A stretch of DNA of 64,000 nt from Abelmoschus esculentus (GCA_035048815.1 JAUCBN010000046.1:10828999-10892998); one strand, 5' to 3'; positions 36,151 to 48,531 are shown, counted from the stretch's first letter. Notes: a model not told the origin generated them from the sequence alone. A program made the numbers and translations.

Positions 36151-38585
36151 TGTCACGTGTGTATTTCTTGGTTTTTTTGGATGATATTCTCATTTATAGC
36201 AAAACTTGGCCTGAGCATTTGCAACATCTTCGTCAGGTATTACATGTTTTACAGGAACATAATTTGGTGGATAAACGTTCAAAATGTTTGTTTGGACAGA
36301 CATCGGTTGAATATTTGAGGCATATTCTGTCCAAAGATGGGTTATCTATGGATCCAAGCAAAGTAAAGGCAATTCAGGAATGATCGATTCCTACCTCTGT
36401 CAAGGACGTCCGTGCTTTCCTTGGTATCGCTGGTTATTATCGGCGTTTTATTCGTAGTTTTGCAAATATTGCAGCCCCCCTATCCGACCTTCTTCGTCAT
36501 GGCCAGGAATTTCAGTGGACTAAGGACGCGTAGACAACATTTGATCACTTGAAAGTTTTTTTGAGCAGTGCACCAGTGCTGAGATTACCAAATTTTGAAA
36601 AGTCATTCGTGGTAGAGACTGATGCCTTTGGGATCGGGATTGGCGCCGTTCTAACTTAAGAAAATCGGCCATTAGCTTTCTTTAGTCAGAAGCTTAGCCC
36701 ACGAATGCAAGGGGCGTCCACTTACCATCGTGAGATGTTTGCCATAACTCAAGCTGTTCACAAATGGCGTCAATACTTGCTTGGGCACAGGTTCATTATA
36801 CTCACTGATCAGCAGTCATTACAAGAGCTCACACAACAAACGATACAAACCCCGGAACAACAACATTGGCTCGCAAAATTGATTGGGTTTGATTTTGAGA
36901 TACGCTATCGTCCGGGACGTTTAAATTCGGCCGCGGAGGCTTTATCAAGGGAGGTTCCAGCAACATGTATGGCCATCACACAGACCACATTCAGGGTAAT
37001 TGAGGATATACGAGCCGCAACAAAAGTTGACCCTCACCTACAGTTGATAAAGGAACAATTAAACCTTTGTAACCCAGATTATGCAGCCTATACCGAAGCA
37101 GAGGGTTTGTTATTATGGCGAGGAAGAATTGTGGTGCCCCTAGAAAGCGCTTTAAGGACTCGATTGTTACGTGAGTTTCATCAGTCAACAGTTGGCGGCC
37201 ATTCTGGTGTACTTCGAACCTTTCATCGATTAGCAGCGAGTTTCTATTGGAAGAATATGCGACACGATGTCTGTCGGTTTGTCAATGAGTGCTAGACGTG
37301 CCAGCGGATGAAGAGCGATAGTGTCGCACCTGCAAGCTTGCTTCAACCATTAGCCATTCCCAACCAGGTGTTTGAAGATATTACTTTAGATTTCATCACA
37401 GGGTTGCCAAATTCGAATGGGAAGGAAGTTATTTTGGTGGTCGTTAATCGCTTAACCAAGTATGGACATTTTTTCGCCTTACCTCGTCAGTTCACTGCTG
37501 AATCAATTGCTAAGGTGATGATTCAAGGAGTGGTCAAGTTGCACGGTATTCCTCGCTCCATGGTGAGTGATCGTGACAAAATTTTTGTCAGTGCTTTATG
37601 GAGGGAAATGGCTCGCCTACAAGGAACCGAATTATGTATGGGACCAACTTACCACCCTCAATCCGATGGACAAACGGAAGCTTTTAACCGTTGTTTAGAA
37701 ATGTATTTACGATGTTTGGTCGGTCACGAACCTTCACAGTGGGAGAAGTTCCTTGCCTGGGCTGAATATTGGTATAACACTTCTTACCAAGCGTCGGCCA
37801 ACATGACACCCTTCAAGGCATTGTATGGGAGAGATCCCCCAACAATTGTAAACTACCTTGAAAGCAGCACACGTAACGATCATGTGGCCAAGGAATTGCG
37901 AGAAAGGGATGCTATTTTGCGACACTTAAAAAGTAGCTTGCATCGTGCACAAATCCGAATAAAATTCAAGCAGACAAACACCGTCGCTAAGTGGAACTCG
38001 AAGAAGGCTCATGGGCATTTTTTAGGCTCCAACCATATCGCCAATTGTCTCTACGACTCCAACGCAATCAGAAACTCGGTCCACGATTTTTTGGTCCTTA
38101 TTGAGTATTGCAAAGGATTGGACCGGTAGCATACAAGCTTGAATTGCTGAGTTTGGCTCGTAAACATCCCGTCTTTCATGTGTCCCAACTCAAAGTATGT
38201 CGCGGACAACCAGCCGAACAAGTCACTCCATTACCTTTCCTGTCGCACACCAATCCACAAGCCACTGCTCCACAACAACTGAACCTTGAGGACAAGGTTC
38301 TTCCAAAAGGGGAGGTGATGTCACGTGTGTATTTCCTGGAACACCTGGAGCTATCAATGAAGAAGATAATTCTGGAAGGATGACAGCTGGAGCACGTAGA
38401 AGCACCCAGGAGAGAAAGGCGTCAACAGCTCTAATGGACTTTGTTATTTACTGAGCTGATCATAGGATAAATAGTCAAAAATATCGTATGAATAAGTATG
38501 AAAAAAGCTGTATGAACTTTCCTTCTGCAATACAAACTTCTTTTCTTCCAATCATTTCCGATTCCCTTTAGTTAGAGAGAGTGTC
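36151..38585 (+). mobile_element. Deletion derivative of a Ty3/gypsy element in HAKAI intron 2
   Basis: The 3' LTR starts at 38319 (TGTCACGTGTGTATTTCCTGG) after the polypurine tract AAAAGGGGAGGTGA (38305-38318). The same LTR start is found at 36151, but after about 17 bases it joins directly to the middle of reverse transcriptase. The rest of the 5' LTR, gag, protease and the first half of RT are gone. The 3' LTR end is uncertain: LTR-like sequence with a TATA-like box continues to about 38585, while a TAGGA flank match (36146-36150 and 38463-38467) would place the end at 38462. Confidence 0.8.
36168..38312 (+). pseudogene. pol: Ty3/gypsy pol remnant (RT, RNase H, integrase)
   Basis: Starts in the RT catalytic block VFLDDILIYS, then AFLGIAGYYRRFI, RNase H (TDAFGIGIGAVL, LTDQQSLQEL), the integrase HHCC finger (HQSTVGGHSG and ECxTCQRMK) and the D-D-E core (DFITGLP, SDRDKIF, HPQSDGQTEAFNR), and ends with an LEDKVLPKGE tail directly before the polypurine tract. 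Stops at 36381 (TGA), ~36531 (TAG), ~36658 (TAA) and 37293 (TAG), plus a frame change near 37965, make it non-functional. The residue pattern is that of chromoviruses; no chromodomain is evident at the C-terminus, so the lineage (Reina-like?) is tentative. Confidence 0.88.
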
Positions 38586-39812
38586 TAACTGGGAATTCTA
38601 ATGTCCTTTTCCCGATTATCCCTCTTATGTTTGTTTTCTTGTGGTTGAATTCTGGTGATTATAGAATCACAAGGATTTTTGGCCAAGTTGTGAACACTAC
38701 GCTTATTCAGTTTAAACATGAGTAACCTGGTCCTGAGGTTAACAAAATTATTGTTTCTTTGTTTTTGCACAGTTGTGACGAACGTATTCAGACAATCAAG
38801 ATAATGGAGGGGATCTTCATCTGTGCTGACCCTCATTGTCTTAAGTCTTTTTTGAAGAAGGCTGAATTTGAATCTCAAATCCATGACCATGAGAGCCATG
38901 CTCACCTTTTGCAACCTAATGCAGAGAAGTCTTGGATATTAAGAGTGCTAAACAACCTACAGGTTTGGATTCCACTTTGCAAGTTCCTCTGAGGCATGCC
39001 ATTTCTCTGGGTTCAAACCCCAATCTCCATGATACTGAAGACAAAGCTCGTTGGCAGCAGCTCAGGGAACAACTGCCTCCAAGGCCTATAATGCAGCCAA
39101 AAGGGCAACCGGTATTTGGTCAAGTTCCAAATTATCCATCAGAGCTGCAATCAGACGATAACCACTTCAAACAATCCTTGACAGGCAAGGCACCCCACAA
39201 TCGGAATCTAGTCAGTTTTCTGACAAGCAGCAGGGACATTTATCTCAGAACCAATTTTCTGAATACCCTCCTATGCATTCCATGCAACCACCTCTTTTGT
39301 TATGCCAGTAAATTCAAACTGTGTGTTAACTCCGGATGGAGTTCCTCTTTTTCCAACCGATGGATCTCAACTGTTTTATGGTGCTCCTTATGAGATCGCT
39401 CAGCCAAGTTCAACGCCAGGTGCTGGTTCCGAGCAGGGGTGGTCATTGTTGGTTAGGTTTCCCACCTGGTCCAGTTTGGAGGTAAATTTCCCTGCAGCTT
39501 ATCCTCAGCCCTGGAATGGAGGGCAATCCAGAGTCCAATTTGAAGCCACTCCAGGTGGTCAAATAATGGGAGACGGTTTTGCAAATTATCAAGGTGATTA
39601 CAGAGAAACCTCGGAGGTTTACTGATGATTGCTTCCTCATCATCAGCCAACAAAGGTTGAAACCATTGCAGGGTAGTAATGACATAAACCCATAGGATGG
39701 CCAAGGTATATTGGCACCTTAACCCGTGCAAGTTCAGCCACCAGCTCCACAAGTCCCACAGGCAACTTCAACTCTGGTGATGTGTCTAGAAGGCGATGCA
39801 GGTATCCAGGAG

Positions 39813-40289
39813 TAGAAATTGTTTCCATTTTTAATTTCTTAAGAGCATTATGATCTTTTTATATTATTTTAATTGGTTTGCAAATTCATAATTTCTGTCC
39901 AAGTTCTTCAGTGGAAACTTTCTATATAATGTTTCAGTCTAAATAAATAAGTTGCCCTTTTTCTCTACTCTCAATTCTATGTTTCTGAATCTGATCAGAT
40001 CAGCTTCCCGTCCGAGTTTAACTTTACTATGTTCGGAATTACATTTCTACTAACATAAAAATCTATATTTCACTGAGATAAATCCATTGAATGGTGGCTC
40101 ACATTACGTCTCTCGGCTCAATAGCCTACGAACTCGCATGCCGGAAACATCAGCTAAAGACGGGAAAAATGCTTTTTCCACATCTCCTATGCTCAAAACC
40201 AGAAACTTGTGCCTGTCTTTGTCACTTTCAATCAGAAAGGAAAACAAATTGTAGAGAAGAACGAAAAACCGAAGAAGAGACTGAAGAAA
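39813..40289. other. Spacer between convergent HAKAI-like and RTNLB genes
   Basis: Holds the old 3' end of the plus-strand pseudogene and the 3' UTR of the minus-strand RTNLB gene. No other feature seen. Confidence 0.5.
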
Positions 40290-41425
40290 TCAGCTTAGCT
40301 TCTGCCTCTTCAAAATCCATTTCCGGAATTGGTTCACAAACTTGGAATCAAACTTCACATACAACTGCTGCATTTTCCTGCATCCCAGTATGGTACATGA
40401 ATCAATATTGTCATTGTATCTCTCATAGAGTGCTGGAACCGTGAGAACTACAACAAGGCCTGCCAGAAGGAAAGTGCATATACAAAACCCGTAAATGATA
40501 CGACATCGATGATGAGGATGATAATAACAATACGAAGCCGGAATTAGAACTTACTGGTGTAACCCAAAGTAAGGAAATCAGTAAGGCTACCAACAATCGA
40601 AACCAGCAACAAGTACGCAGCAGCCTTGAAGACCAACCTTGCATCTTTACCCAAAGCAATATCTCGAGAACCTGATAGAAAGTTGTTTACATGAGCTCGG
40701 ATGAGAGCTCCAACTTCATTCACCATTTCTTCTGATAGATACAATTCAGGCAGAGGTGGAGCAGGTCTATTTTATGACAAGAAACAAGTAAAATTCAGTT
40801 GCAATTTCCTAATTGCCAAAAAGGGGAATTAATATAAACATTTTTAGCAAGGATTTGGTAAAAGAAACTGATAACATCTTATGAATTCCGAGTTTATGTA
40901 GTGCGGCAGCATCGATGATTACCGGTTAAGAATTGCAGCAGATTTGGACCAGAGAAAAAGAATGACAATGAGGAGGAGGAGAACATTAGAGACAAGTGAC
41001 AGCAGAGTGTAACCAGATTTCTCAAACACAACCCAAGCTGCTAGAGTCACCAACAGGATCCCCATTGTCAAGTTCCCTTTCCTCCACAACATCACATCTG
41101 CAGCTGCTCAAAGCAAAGAAGCAATCATCCAATTACATCTATGGTGTAGGGATTTAAATTACGATTGTGGCCGTGTTTTCTGTAATAATAGTTTCGGATG
41201 ATACTACTACCGCGATTAATATCATTAGATCAAGCAACGTTTTTGATCATTAAGCAGGGGGGTCAATGGAGATTGAAGACCAAGAAATAACAGCTAAACC
41301 AATGGAAATTCCATGGCTGATTCAATCAACCCAGAACAAAAAAAGTGAGAAACTTTACCTAAACCACCGCCAAGGATCTCATGAACAGTTCTCTGTCTGT
41401 TAAACAGTCGATTAGATGAACCCAT
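40290..41425 (-). CDS. Reticulon-like protein RTNLB, complete (4 exons, 209 aa)
   Basis: Exons: 41359-41425 (ATG at 41423-41425), 40923-41103, 40555-40766, 40290-40459 (TGA at 40290-40292). They sum to 630 bases with matching phases and GT-AG borders; introns are 255, 156 and 95 bases. The protein begins MGSSNRLFNRQRTVHEILGG and has the plant reticulon domain: ADVMLWRKGNL, a first hydrophobic hairpin (residues ~34-75), a soluble loop with PAPPLPELYLSEEMVNEV (84-101) and DIALGKD, a second hairpin (~127-164) with FLTLGYTSL and VPALYERY, and a Lys/Arg-rich tail ending KRQKLS. The family shapes tubular endoplasmic reticulum by wedging both hairpins into the membrane. N-terminal extension is short, as in the small RTNLB members. 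No frameshift or stop: this is the one intact host gene here. Confidence 0.93.
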
Positions 41426-41718
41426 TCACAAGAAAAATAAAATAGACCCTTCAGCAGAAATCAAATATCAGATGGTTTAAACACAGAATTTTGATGGCAT
41501 CAGAATATATATATATCAAAGTAATAGGTTTCCAAACCTTTTAGAAAATGTCCTTCGAAAGGCAAGGTTGGTGGGCACAGATTCCAGCCTAAAAGCGGCT
41601 TCCTACTGATGCCTTTTCCAACTTTTCTTCTCCTTTGTTTTTTCCCTCTCTTTAAAATTCCAAATATTGTTTATTACTGTTTAAGGTTGTCCTAATATAA
41701 AATAATGTTTCATGGCAC
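41426..41718 (-). promoter_or_regulatory. Leader and proximal promoter region of RTNLB
   Basis: Non-coding 293 bases between the RTNLB ATG and a solo LTR. An AT-dinucleotide run lies at 41506-41518. The LTR begins so close that most of the distal promoter must be LTR-derived or displaced. No defined TATA element can be assigned. Confidence 0.4.
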
Positions 41719-43305
41719 TGTAGAGCCCGAATTTTGTCCAAGGCCTAAGTAAATACTAAATATAATAAATAAATAAATAATATTACATAAATAAATAAAT
41801 AAAAATAAATAATAAATAATAAATAATAATATAAGATAATATTGAGTGGTTACCAAAGAGAGGATGTGGTTGATGGTTATGGGAGGTTATTAAAGATGAG
41901 ACTTTTGAGAGGGGATACACGGACTTGAAAAGAAAAACGGAAACAAAAGGAAAGGGTTATGAGCAGCCTTCTCTCCATCTTTGGTGGTTCTTGACATGGG
42001 ATGGCCTCTTCCTTCAACTTCACTCACGTCTTGGTCAAAGCTACCGGTTACAAGGGAATTTGGATAAAATTCACGGGGGCCAAGGAGCCGAAACCAGACC
42101 CTACATCATTTTGAGGGGCGATATTTGCATGGATTTTTTATGGAAATAACCAGCATAAGTATGGCAATTGTAAGAAATTAGTGGCGGCACACGTCAAGCA
42201 CCAAATATCATTGTTACTCAATTGAAGAGATTTGAGAGAATATTGGGTGAAGATTGATAGTTGCTGAAGTTTTGGTTCTTTCAAGCACCATATCGAAAGC
42301 AAGTCAGGTACTTCCATTTTAAATGTTTACTTTATTTGTATGGAACTTGTAAAGTAATGCAATCTAAAAATACAGACATCTAAGTAATCCTTTCAAATCT
42401 GGTTCTTCCATTTGATGTGTTCTTTTAGTACACCAACATGATGTAATTTGAGCTTTTATTATGAAATGAAATATGCTTGGCATTTTTTAAATGTTATTTA
42501 TTTTATTCGTAGAATTAGTTTGTTTGTATTATTTTAAAATCATATAATATATTTGTTAGGAAGACATTTAATTTACCTTTAGTTGATTAAATTAGAGTCT
42601 TTTTAGGGTTAGTTACTTTAAATAATTAATTTTAATAGGGAGATAATTGTAGTGATGACATTTTAATCATATACCTCGGATACACTAAGCGGTCGGTGTC
42701 CGATCATTCGGATGTTATCATAATACACTTGGTAAAATTAATAATTTAATAGGGTTTAAATATTTAATTAATGGAGCCTTATAGGTTAGAACTTAAAATG
42801 AACAAGATAATAACCGGTCATGTATTTAAAACCTTTTAGGGTAAAACTTATATTTCTTTAAATATGAGTTAAGGTTTCCTATCTAGAGGACGTCTTATTC
42901 AAGCTCGTATTTAAAAGAAATATATTTTTTATCCAAAAGGATATTTTCATTCGAACGATATTTATTTGACAACGATGAATTAAATTAATATTATTATTCA
43001 AAATGTCAAAATGCCATGTGTAATTAACAAGGTATCGATTTTGGGCACTCGTAAGGGTCGTCCTTACGTGTAATTGACTCCCGAACCCAAATGTTTTAAA
43101 AAAGAATATATGGTTTGTTTTATGGTATTTGGCCTATCAAAGCGGCCGGTGGCGACTCCCAATTATTTTCAAATTTAAATAATACGTTTTTAATAATACC
43201 ATGATTTTCATAATTAATTAATTAAAAACAATGAAAACTCAATTTTTCCAAAATTAATTCGCCAGGTTATTTTTTACACTTTTCGATTTTAAATTGATCG
43301 CGACA
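41719..43305 (+). mobile_element. Solo LTR (~1.6 kb), Tat/Ogre-type ending, upstream of RTNLB
   Basis: Starts TGTAGAGCCCGAATTTTG and ends GATCGCGACA. Flanks GGCAC (41714-41718) and GGTAC (43306-43310) are a 5-bp duplication with one mismatch. GGCCGGTGGCGACTCC occurs at ~43143-43158, about 150 bases before the end, as in other large gypsy LTRs. Early AATA/ATAA simple repeats (41760-41840). No internal region or second LTR. Confidence 0.65.
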
Positions 43306-43310
43306 GGTAC

Positions 43311-43888
43311 AATTCAGTGTTCTTGGTTTTGGATTCGGTTGAAGGGTAGCAATGGCATTCAGTAAGGTTAAATTCTGACTTGAAAATGTGATATGGATGT
43401 AATGTGTCATAGAGATTTTTTCTCCTGTTGCAGTGCTCTGGGGACGTATAAAGAAAGACTGATGAAAATGTACCATTCTCCATGGGTTTTCCTGATACAA
43501 AAAAACAATGGTCATGCAAATGGATGCACTTTTCAATACTGAAGAATACCATAACGCAGATTATCATAAAAAGAGATTCGAATGAAGAATGCATTAATCA
43601 AATATCGAATATCTGGATCTGCGACTCGATTTGATACGCATGTACACAGCCTTGTTTGTGAAGTCACATGTTGCTTCCTATGTCAACAACAAGAACACTG
43701 AAGGCAACTGTTGCAGAGTACTGAAATACGGTATGCAACAATTAGCATTGGGTTGGCTCCTATGTGAATCCTCCAGAGAACATATATAGATGAAGATCCA
43801 TTTCCCCCTTAAAAGTTACGAGTTAATTACTTGATTAAAATATTATTACAAAAAATCTACTCATCCAATAAAATAAAACGGAAGTCTA
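43311..43888. other. Unassigned intergenic sequence
   Basis: Mixed composition, with two overlapping minus-strand open frames (up to 101 codons) lacking any recognisable motif. Nothing supportable. Confidence 0.35.
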
Positions 43889-46485
43889 ATGTTATAACAC
43901 CCCAAATACCATCTTAATAGAAAATTGGATTATGGTGACCGGAAAATTTTGTTTCTGGTAAGATAATATGGGATTCGAGATATGATCATGTAGTCGAATT
44001 TATAAAATTTGAATCGAATTATATTTAACTATGTATTAAGGACTAAATTGAATGAACTAAGTGACCGAATCGTGAAAATTAAAAATAGTGACCTAAGTAT
44101 GAAGAAGGGAGAGTTGAGTGACTAACCTTGTGGATAAACCCCAAAAGGGTTAGTCACCCAACACGTGTCATTGGTAGGAATGGTAATGGGATGGTCAGGG
44201 CGAGAATTTGGCCGCCGGACCTTGATCCGACCCAAATCTAATCATATCTCTGATTCGATCCGATATATTAAAAATATAACTCAATTCTAACCTAATATTA
44301 TAATAAAAAAATTCAACTCAACCCGATAAGACAAAAAATAATAAAAATATTAAATATAATATATAAAAATATAATAAATATATATAAATATTGATCAGTT
44401 GGATAGGGGATTTTCACCTCTAAACTCGACTTTTATCCTGACTTTGATTATTTTTATTTCAACTTAGCTTGACTCGTGTAAGTTCCTTGGCCTAATCTAG
44501 AAGAAACCAAGTCAAAGAAACTACATTGAGTTTATTACAACGAACCGAAAAAATTTACTAAAAAAATATCTATTTTTTTTATTTTATCTTGTCTCGATAT
44601 ATCGATTTAAGACTTAGGGTGAATATGCAACAGTAAAAGAAAGAATAGACATTCAACTTGAAAACGGGTTCACTTGCACAACATAACAATTTAGGGACTA
44701 AAACATAAATTACTAAAATTATAGGTCTTAACTCAAATCTAGTTTATCAATCCTTAATTAATCCAATTTTATGTATTTTGATTAATTTTTCACTCAAAAC
44801 GATAATCCAAACTCATACAATTTTAAGAAAATCATACAGAAATTGAATTGTAATACGTTTACAATTTCAATACGATAAAAATACAAAAAAAACATAGGGT
44901 GTATCTATACGGCCAAACTTGTATCGATAAGGTTCAATAAACTTTAGGCATACCAATACTCGTACCCCATATTGATATGGAGTGTTAACCCATTTGTCAA
45001 TATGGCTTCGATCACATATTAATCTCTTTATTAATTTTTCAAAAACTCATATTCTAGTAATCAATTTACATATTGATACAGTACCCCGCGTAACGGTACA
45101 ATCCTTTTAAAAATAGTGTATCAATACTCATTCTCGTGTACTGATACTTTAGGCTTATTTCTACACTTTTGAACCTTCATCAAACCTCACGTATTGATTC
45201 CTAAAGACTCGTATAGATATTCGAAAACCTATAATAAATTTTAGATCTAACATATAATATTTTGACTCCTATCAAATAAGCCTAATCATTCATTTAATAT
45301 ATATAACATCATAAGCATGTTATTCATCAACATTTAGACATGTATGACAACCCAATCATGCATAGCTCAGAATATTATAATATTCCCTACTCAACATACA
45401 AAACTCAATTTCAAACCTTAAACAACCATTAATGATCAACTATAAATTCAAAACTCTACTATAAACTTGTACAAAACAAGAAGTTTAGCAACAACCTTCC
45501 AACATAATATTAAACTATATTGTCTTTATTACTACAAGTAGATATAAAACTATACTTTTATTTCTCAAGTCTTGAAAATCTCTCATTGCTTACACGCTTT
45601 CTCTAAACTTTAATTCTTTACATTGATGAAATAAAAAGAATGTAAGCAAACTAGGTTTAGGCCTTGTTTTTGGTTGAGTTTGACTTTTCAAACTGATTTT
45701 TTTATCTCAGAAACTACAAAAATAATCAGAAATACTTACTTTTAAAAAAGCTTTTGAATGTAAAAAATTACTAAACTAGCTTTTCAAACCTTGATTTTGA
45801 AAAAACTATTTTTTTAGTTTTTGCAATACCTTGATTTGAAAACAAACCAAGGTTTTTTTACCATAACCCAAACTAAACCTTGGTAGAGAATGCTCAAAAC
45901 TAACACACCATCAATGCAATTATAATCAATTTTTTTATATCAACAAGTATTCATCTTTCAAACTACTTAAAATATCTTTTAAACAAAATATTACATTGGT
46001 ATATCAACAAGTATTCATCTTTCAATTTTTTAAAATCATCATTATATAATAAATTCATCCTTGGTACATAACAATTATATTGACTTATAAGCGATAAGTA
46101 TCAAATTCTTTTAAACAAAATATTACATTAGATATAGGGATCCAAAAAGTGTTCAACCAACACTTAACATACGATCTCAATCGATATTTCAAGGTTTATA
46201 CATGGGAGTTTTCAATACACAATATAAACTCGTCTAATATTGTGACACTCGTGATGAAGTATTCAGTACATCGTATAAACCCCTTAATATCACTCATTGG
46301 TTAGATTTATAACCCACTGATGGGAGTTTTTGTTACCATATAAACCTTTCAACCATTAAGGTGATTGGATAGAGTTTTTGATATACTATATAAACCCCTC
46401 AACATCTAAGATGACTTATAGTGCATTATTAATCCTATAACCGACAAACTATGTTCAATAATATTTTAAATTCATATCACTTATA
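43889..46485. repeat. LTR-like remnant with palindromes and hairpin units
   Basis: Begins TGTTATAACACCCCAAATACC, close to the TGTAACACCCC start of many gypsy LTRs, and has the same internal order as the 4487 LTR: palindrome-type motifs (44900-45225, GTATCGATAA, GTATTGATT and similar), then tandem hairpin-like units (46188-46420). No matching end or target duplication; probably truncated where the next, inverse LTR-like block begins. Direct repeats of ~23 bases (TATCAACAAGTATTCATC at ~45938 and ~45998; TCTTTTAAACAAAATATTAC at ~45971 and ~46108) are also present. Confidence 0.45.
46188..46420. repeat. Four tandem ~60-base units with hairpin potential
   Basis: Units run GAGTTTTC...TATAAACTC, AGTATTCAGTAC...TATAAACCCCTT, GAGTTTTTGTTAC...TATAAACC and GAGTTTTTGATATA...TATAAACCCCTC. 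The unit ends can pair (GAGTTT with AAACTC, for example), as in the arrays at 14084-14230 and 56922-57128. Confidence 0.55.
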
Positions 46486-47001
46486 TAACACCCTCGACCC
46501 GGATGCCACATTAGGTCTGTCCAAAAACCCATATTACAAAAATTTCTTTCAAAAGCCCATTAAACCATTCAAGTCCAAAAGAAATTTAATAAATTCAAGT
46601 CTAAATAAGTCAAATATTTCAAAAGAGTAATAAGGACCTCTAAAATAATTATAGACCATTAAAAGCATTCGATCCAAATCCAAATTAAATAAGAGTTACA
46701 ATTTACAACATAAGATTCGATAAGTACTATCCCATTAAATCAAATAACTTGTACTCCAACACTAAGTCAATGATGAAATCCAACTTTGATGGTGCTCCTC
46801 CGATCCACGACTTCACCTAACCTACACACGAAAACATATTTCAAAACGCTGAGCTACAAAAGCTCAGTGAGTACACCGCCACTAGACTAACATCACACAT
46901 ATCATGAATAAAGCAATGCAACACATGTAATATCTGATGGTGCTATCATAATCGTCTAAACACATAGCATCATGAATATATACTATCGCACACAACATAT
47001 A

Positions 47002-47985
47002 TGTTGGACAATGAGCGGTTAATCCAAGAAAAATAATAATAAAATAAAAACAATATAAAATTATTATTTAAACGAAAATTAAAATAGAACAAAAATAAAT
47101 TAAGATTGATCAAACCGAGTTTGAAAACGGAATCGAGTTGAGGCCTGCACAATCGCAGTTTCCTTAAGACAGATTTTTTGCCACTCCGATGGTGCTGAGT
47201 TTATTGGTAGTCTGTCTCCCAAGATACAACAACTAGAGGAACTCCAACAATAGTACTTTTGCTGAGTTCCCGAACTGTTCTTGCCTTCTCTAGTCACCGG
47301 AAGAAAAAGCAGGAGAGAAAATGTTTTGAGAGATGATGAGTGTTTAAAACTGAAGAATCAATCTCTTATTTATAGTAGAGAATTAGGGCAACAGTGAGCA
47401 ACCTAAACGAATTTAAAATTCGAAATATTATAGATAATGCTAATTATCTAGTATTTTAAATTGAATTAAATTCAAATTTATACTAATAATAGCCATTATC
47501 TATCCATCATCCAAAAATATCCTGAGCAATTATAACCACTCCATTATCTGTATTTCAACTGAATACAAACTCCTTTTGGATATTAAAAATAAAATAAATT
47601 AAGGAAAATTATTCACAACGGGTAAAATATCCGCAAGCCCAAAAAGGGCCAGACCGGTCCAAACATTTGCATCGCCCACGTCGTGCACCCCAACCCAAGT
47701 CAAGTCATTCAATGACAACTATGTGAGTAATTGTATATAAACACTTCTCACTTCATTTATCCCATCAATATGAGATAATGGGGTTTCTCATCCCTTACTT
47801 TATTTCAACCTTATTACTTTGAGCATCAATTTCTCATTCACTACTCAACAATTTTGAGCATATGAGCTACCGTTGTAAAGATCTCGCGGAGTAGAATAGG
47901 AATCAACAATTCCTTATTCGAATCCTCATCTTTACACTTCCAAAAAATGCTTCAAAGATGGTCATTTGCACACTATTTTCCAACA
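47002..47985 (-). mobile_element. Solo LTR (984 bp) nested in the inverse 4487-type LTR
   Basis: Ends TGTTGGACAATG and ATTTTCCAACA share a perfect 6-bp terminal inverted repeat (TGTTGG/CCAACA), and the flanks are the exact 5-bp duplication ATATA (46997-47001 and 47986-47990). A TATA-like CTATAAATAAGAGATTG read on the minus strand (~47385-47369) suggests minus-strand transcription. Terminal form is common in Copia LTRs. No coding sequence. Confidence 0.82.
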
Positions 47986-48531
47986 ATATACATGTCAACA
48001 CAAAACACAAAGTAGCGAGGCTCGCATCCACACAACATCAAGATCCTACACTACGATTGAGGCTCTCGTCGACACAATATCGGGATCCTTTAAATCCATG
48101 CTCAGAATGTTACATCGAGCATCTTTGAATGAGGCCCGCGTCCATACAACATCGGGATCCTCCATTCAGAATAGTTTTCAATACATCGCCCGGAATGTTA
48201 CATCGGATGACGTTCATTGTGTTACAACACTATTCTTGGGTATTCAGATTTCCATCACACAAGGGTTTTTCCTAAGCTAAGCAACCTATCAACACAAAAC
48301 AAGGTCCTAGCTATCATGAAGCATCAAAACCACCAAGGATCCTTATGGTTTCTACCTTTCATTAAATCAACCAAAGCTTACCAAGTTTTTAGTCCAATTA
48401 TTCGGGGTTTAACTTATCAATTTCTCAATTTTAGTATTTGTTTTTCACCATAAGAGACCCTTAGAACTCAATATCACAAATTATAGAGCCCCCAAACTCA
48501 AACACTAATTTTTGGATAGATTATCCAACGA

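Larger units (their letters stand above)
35432..39812 (+). pseudogene. HAKAI-like RING/C2H2 E3 ubiquitin ligase, pseudogene with gypsy insert
   Basis: Exon 1 (35432-35690) carries VTVACSDHLVLTDLPV and RRSRRQLGERVHFRARCDFPI; exon 2 (36010-36068) encodes SPWEHGFCLNCAISESVCY, the RING core; exon 3 (from 38773) continues CDERIQTIKIMEGIFICADP, then CLKSFLKKAEFE and a Pro/Gln-rich tail with NPNLHDTEDKAR, PVNSN, FYGAPYE and GDGFANYQGDY. This order is that of plant HAKAI, which works with the mRNA m6A writer complex. It is dead: the start codon reads TTG, exon 1 changes frame before VTVACSD, the RING Cys expected at SP-C-EH is Trp (TGG), and exon 3 switches frame at least twice (~38930 and ~39300). 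Exons flank a Ty3/gypsy fragment (36151-~38585) in intron 2. Family call strong; exact ends approximate. Confidence 0.85.

Noticed and set aside
36146..38467. TAGGA as target duplication of the gypsy fragment, giving a 144-base 3' LTR
   Set aside because: Not adopted as the boundary: LTR-like sequence (TATA-like box, polyadenylation-type end) continues ~120 bases past 38467, so a chance 5-base match is as likely.
38585..38914. Minus-strand open frame of 109 codons
   Set aside because: It is antisense to the HAKAI-like intron 2 end and exon 3, and shows no domain of its own.
43267..43594. Two overlapping minus-strand frames (89 and 101 codons)
   Set aside because: No motif; the first crosses the end of a solo LTR and its target duplication.
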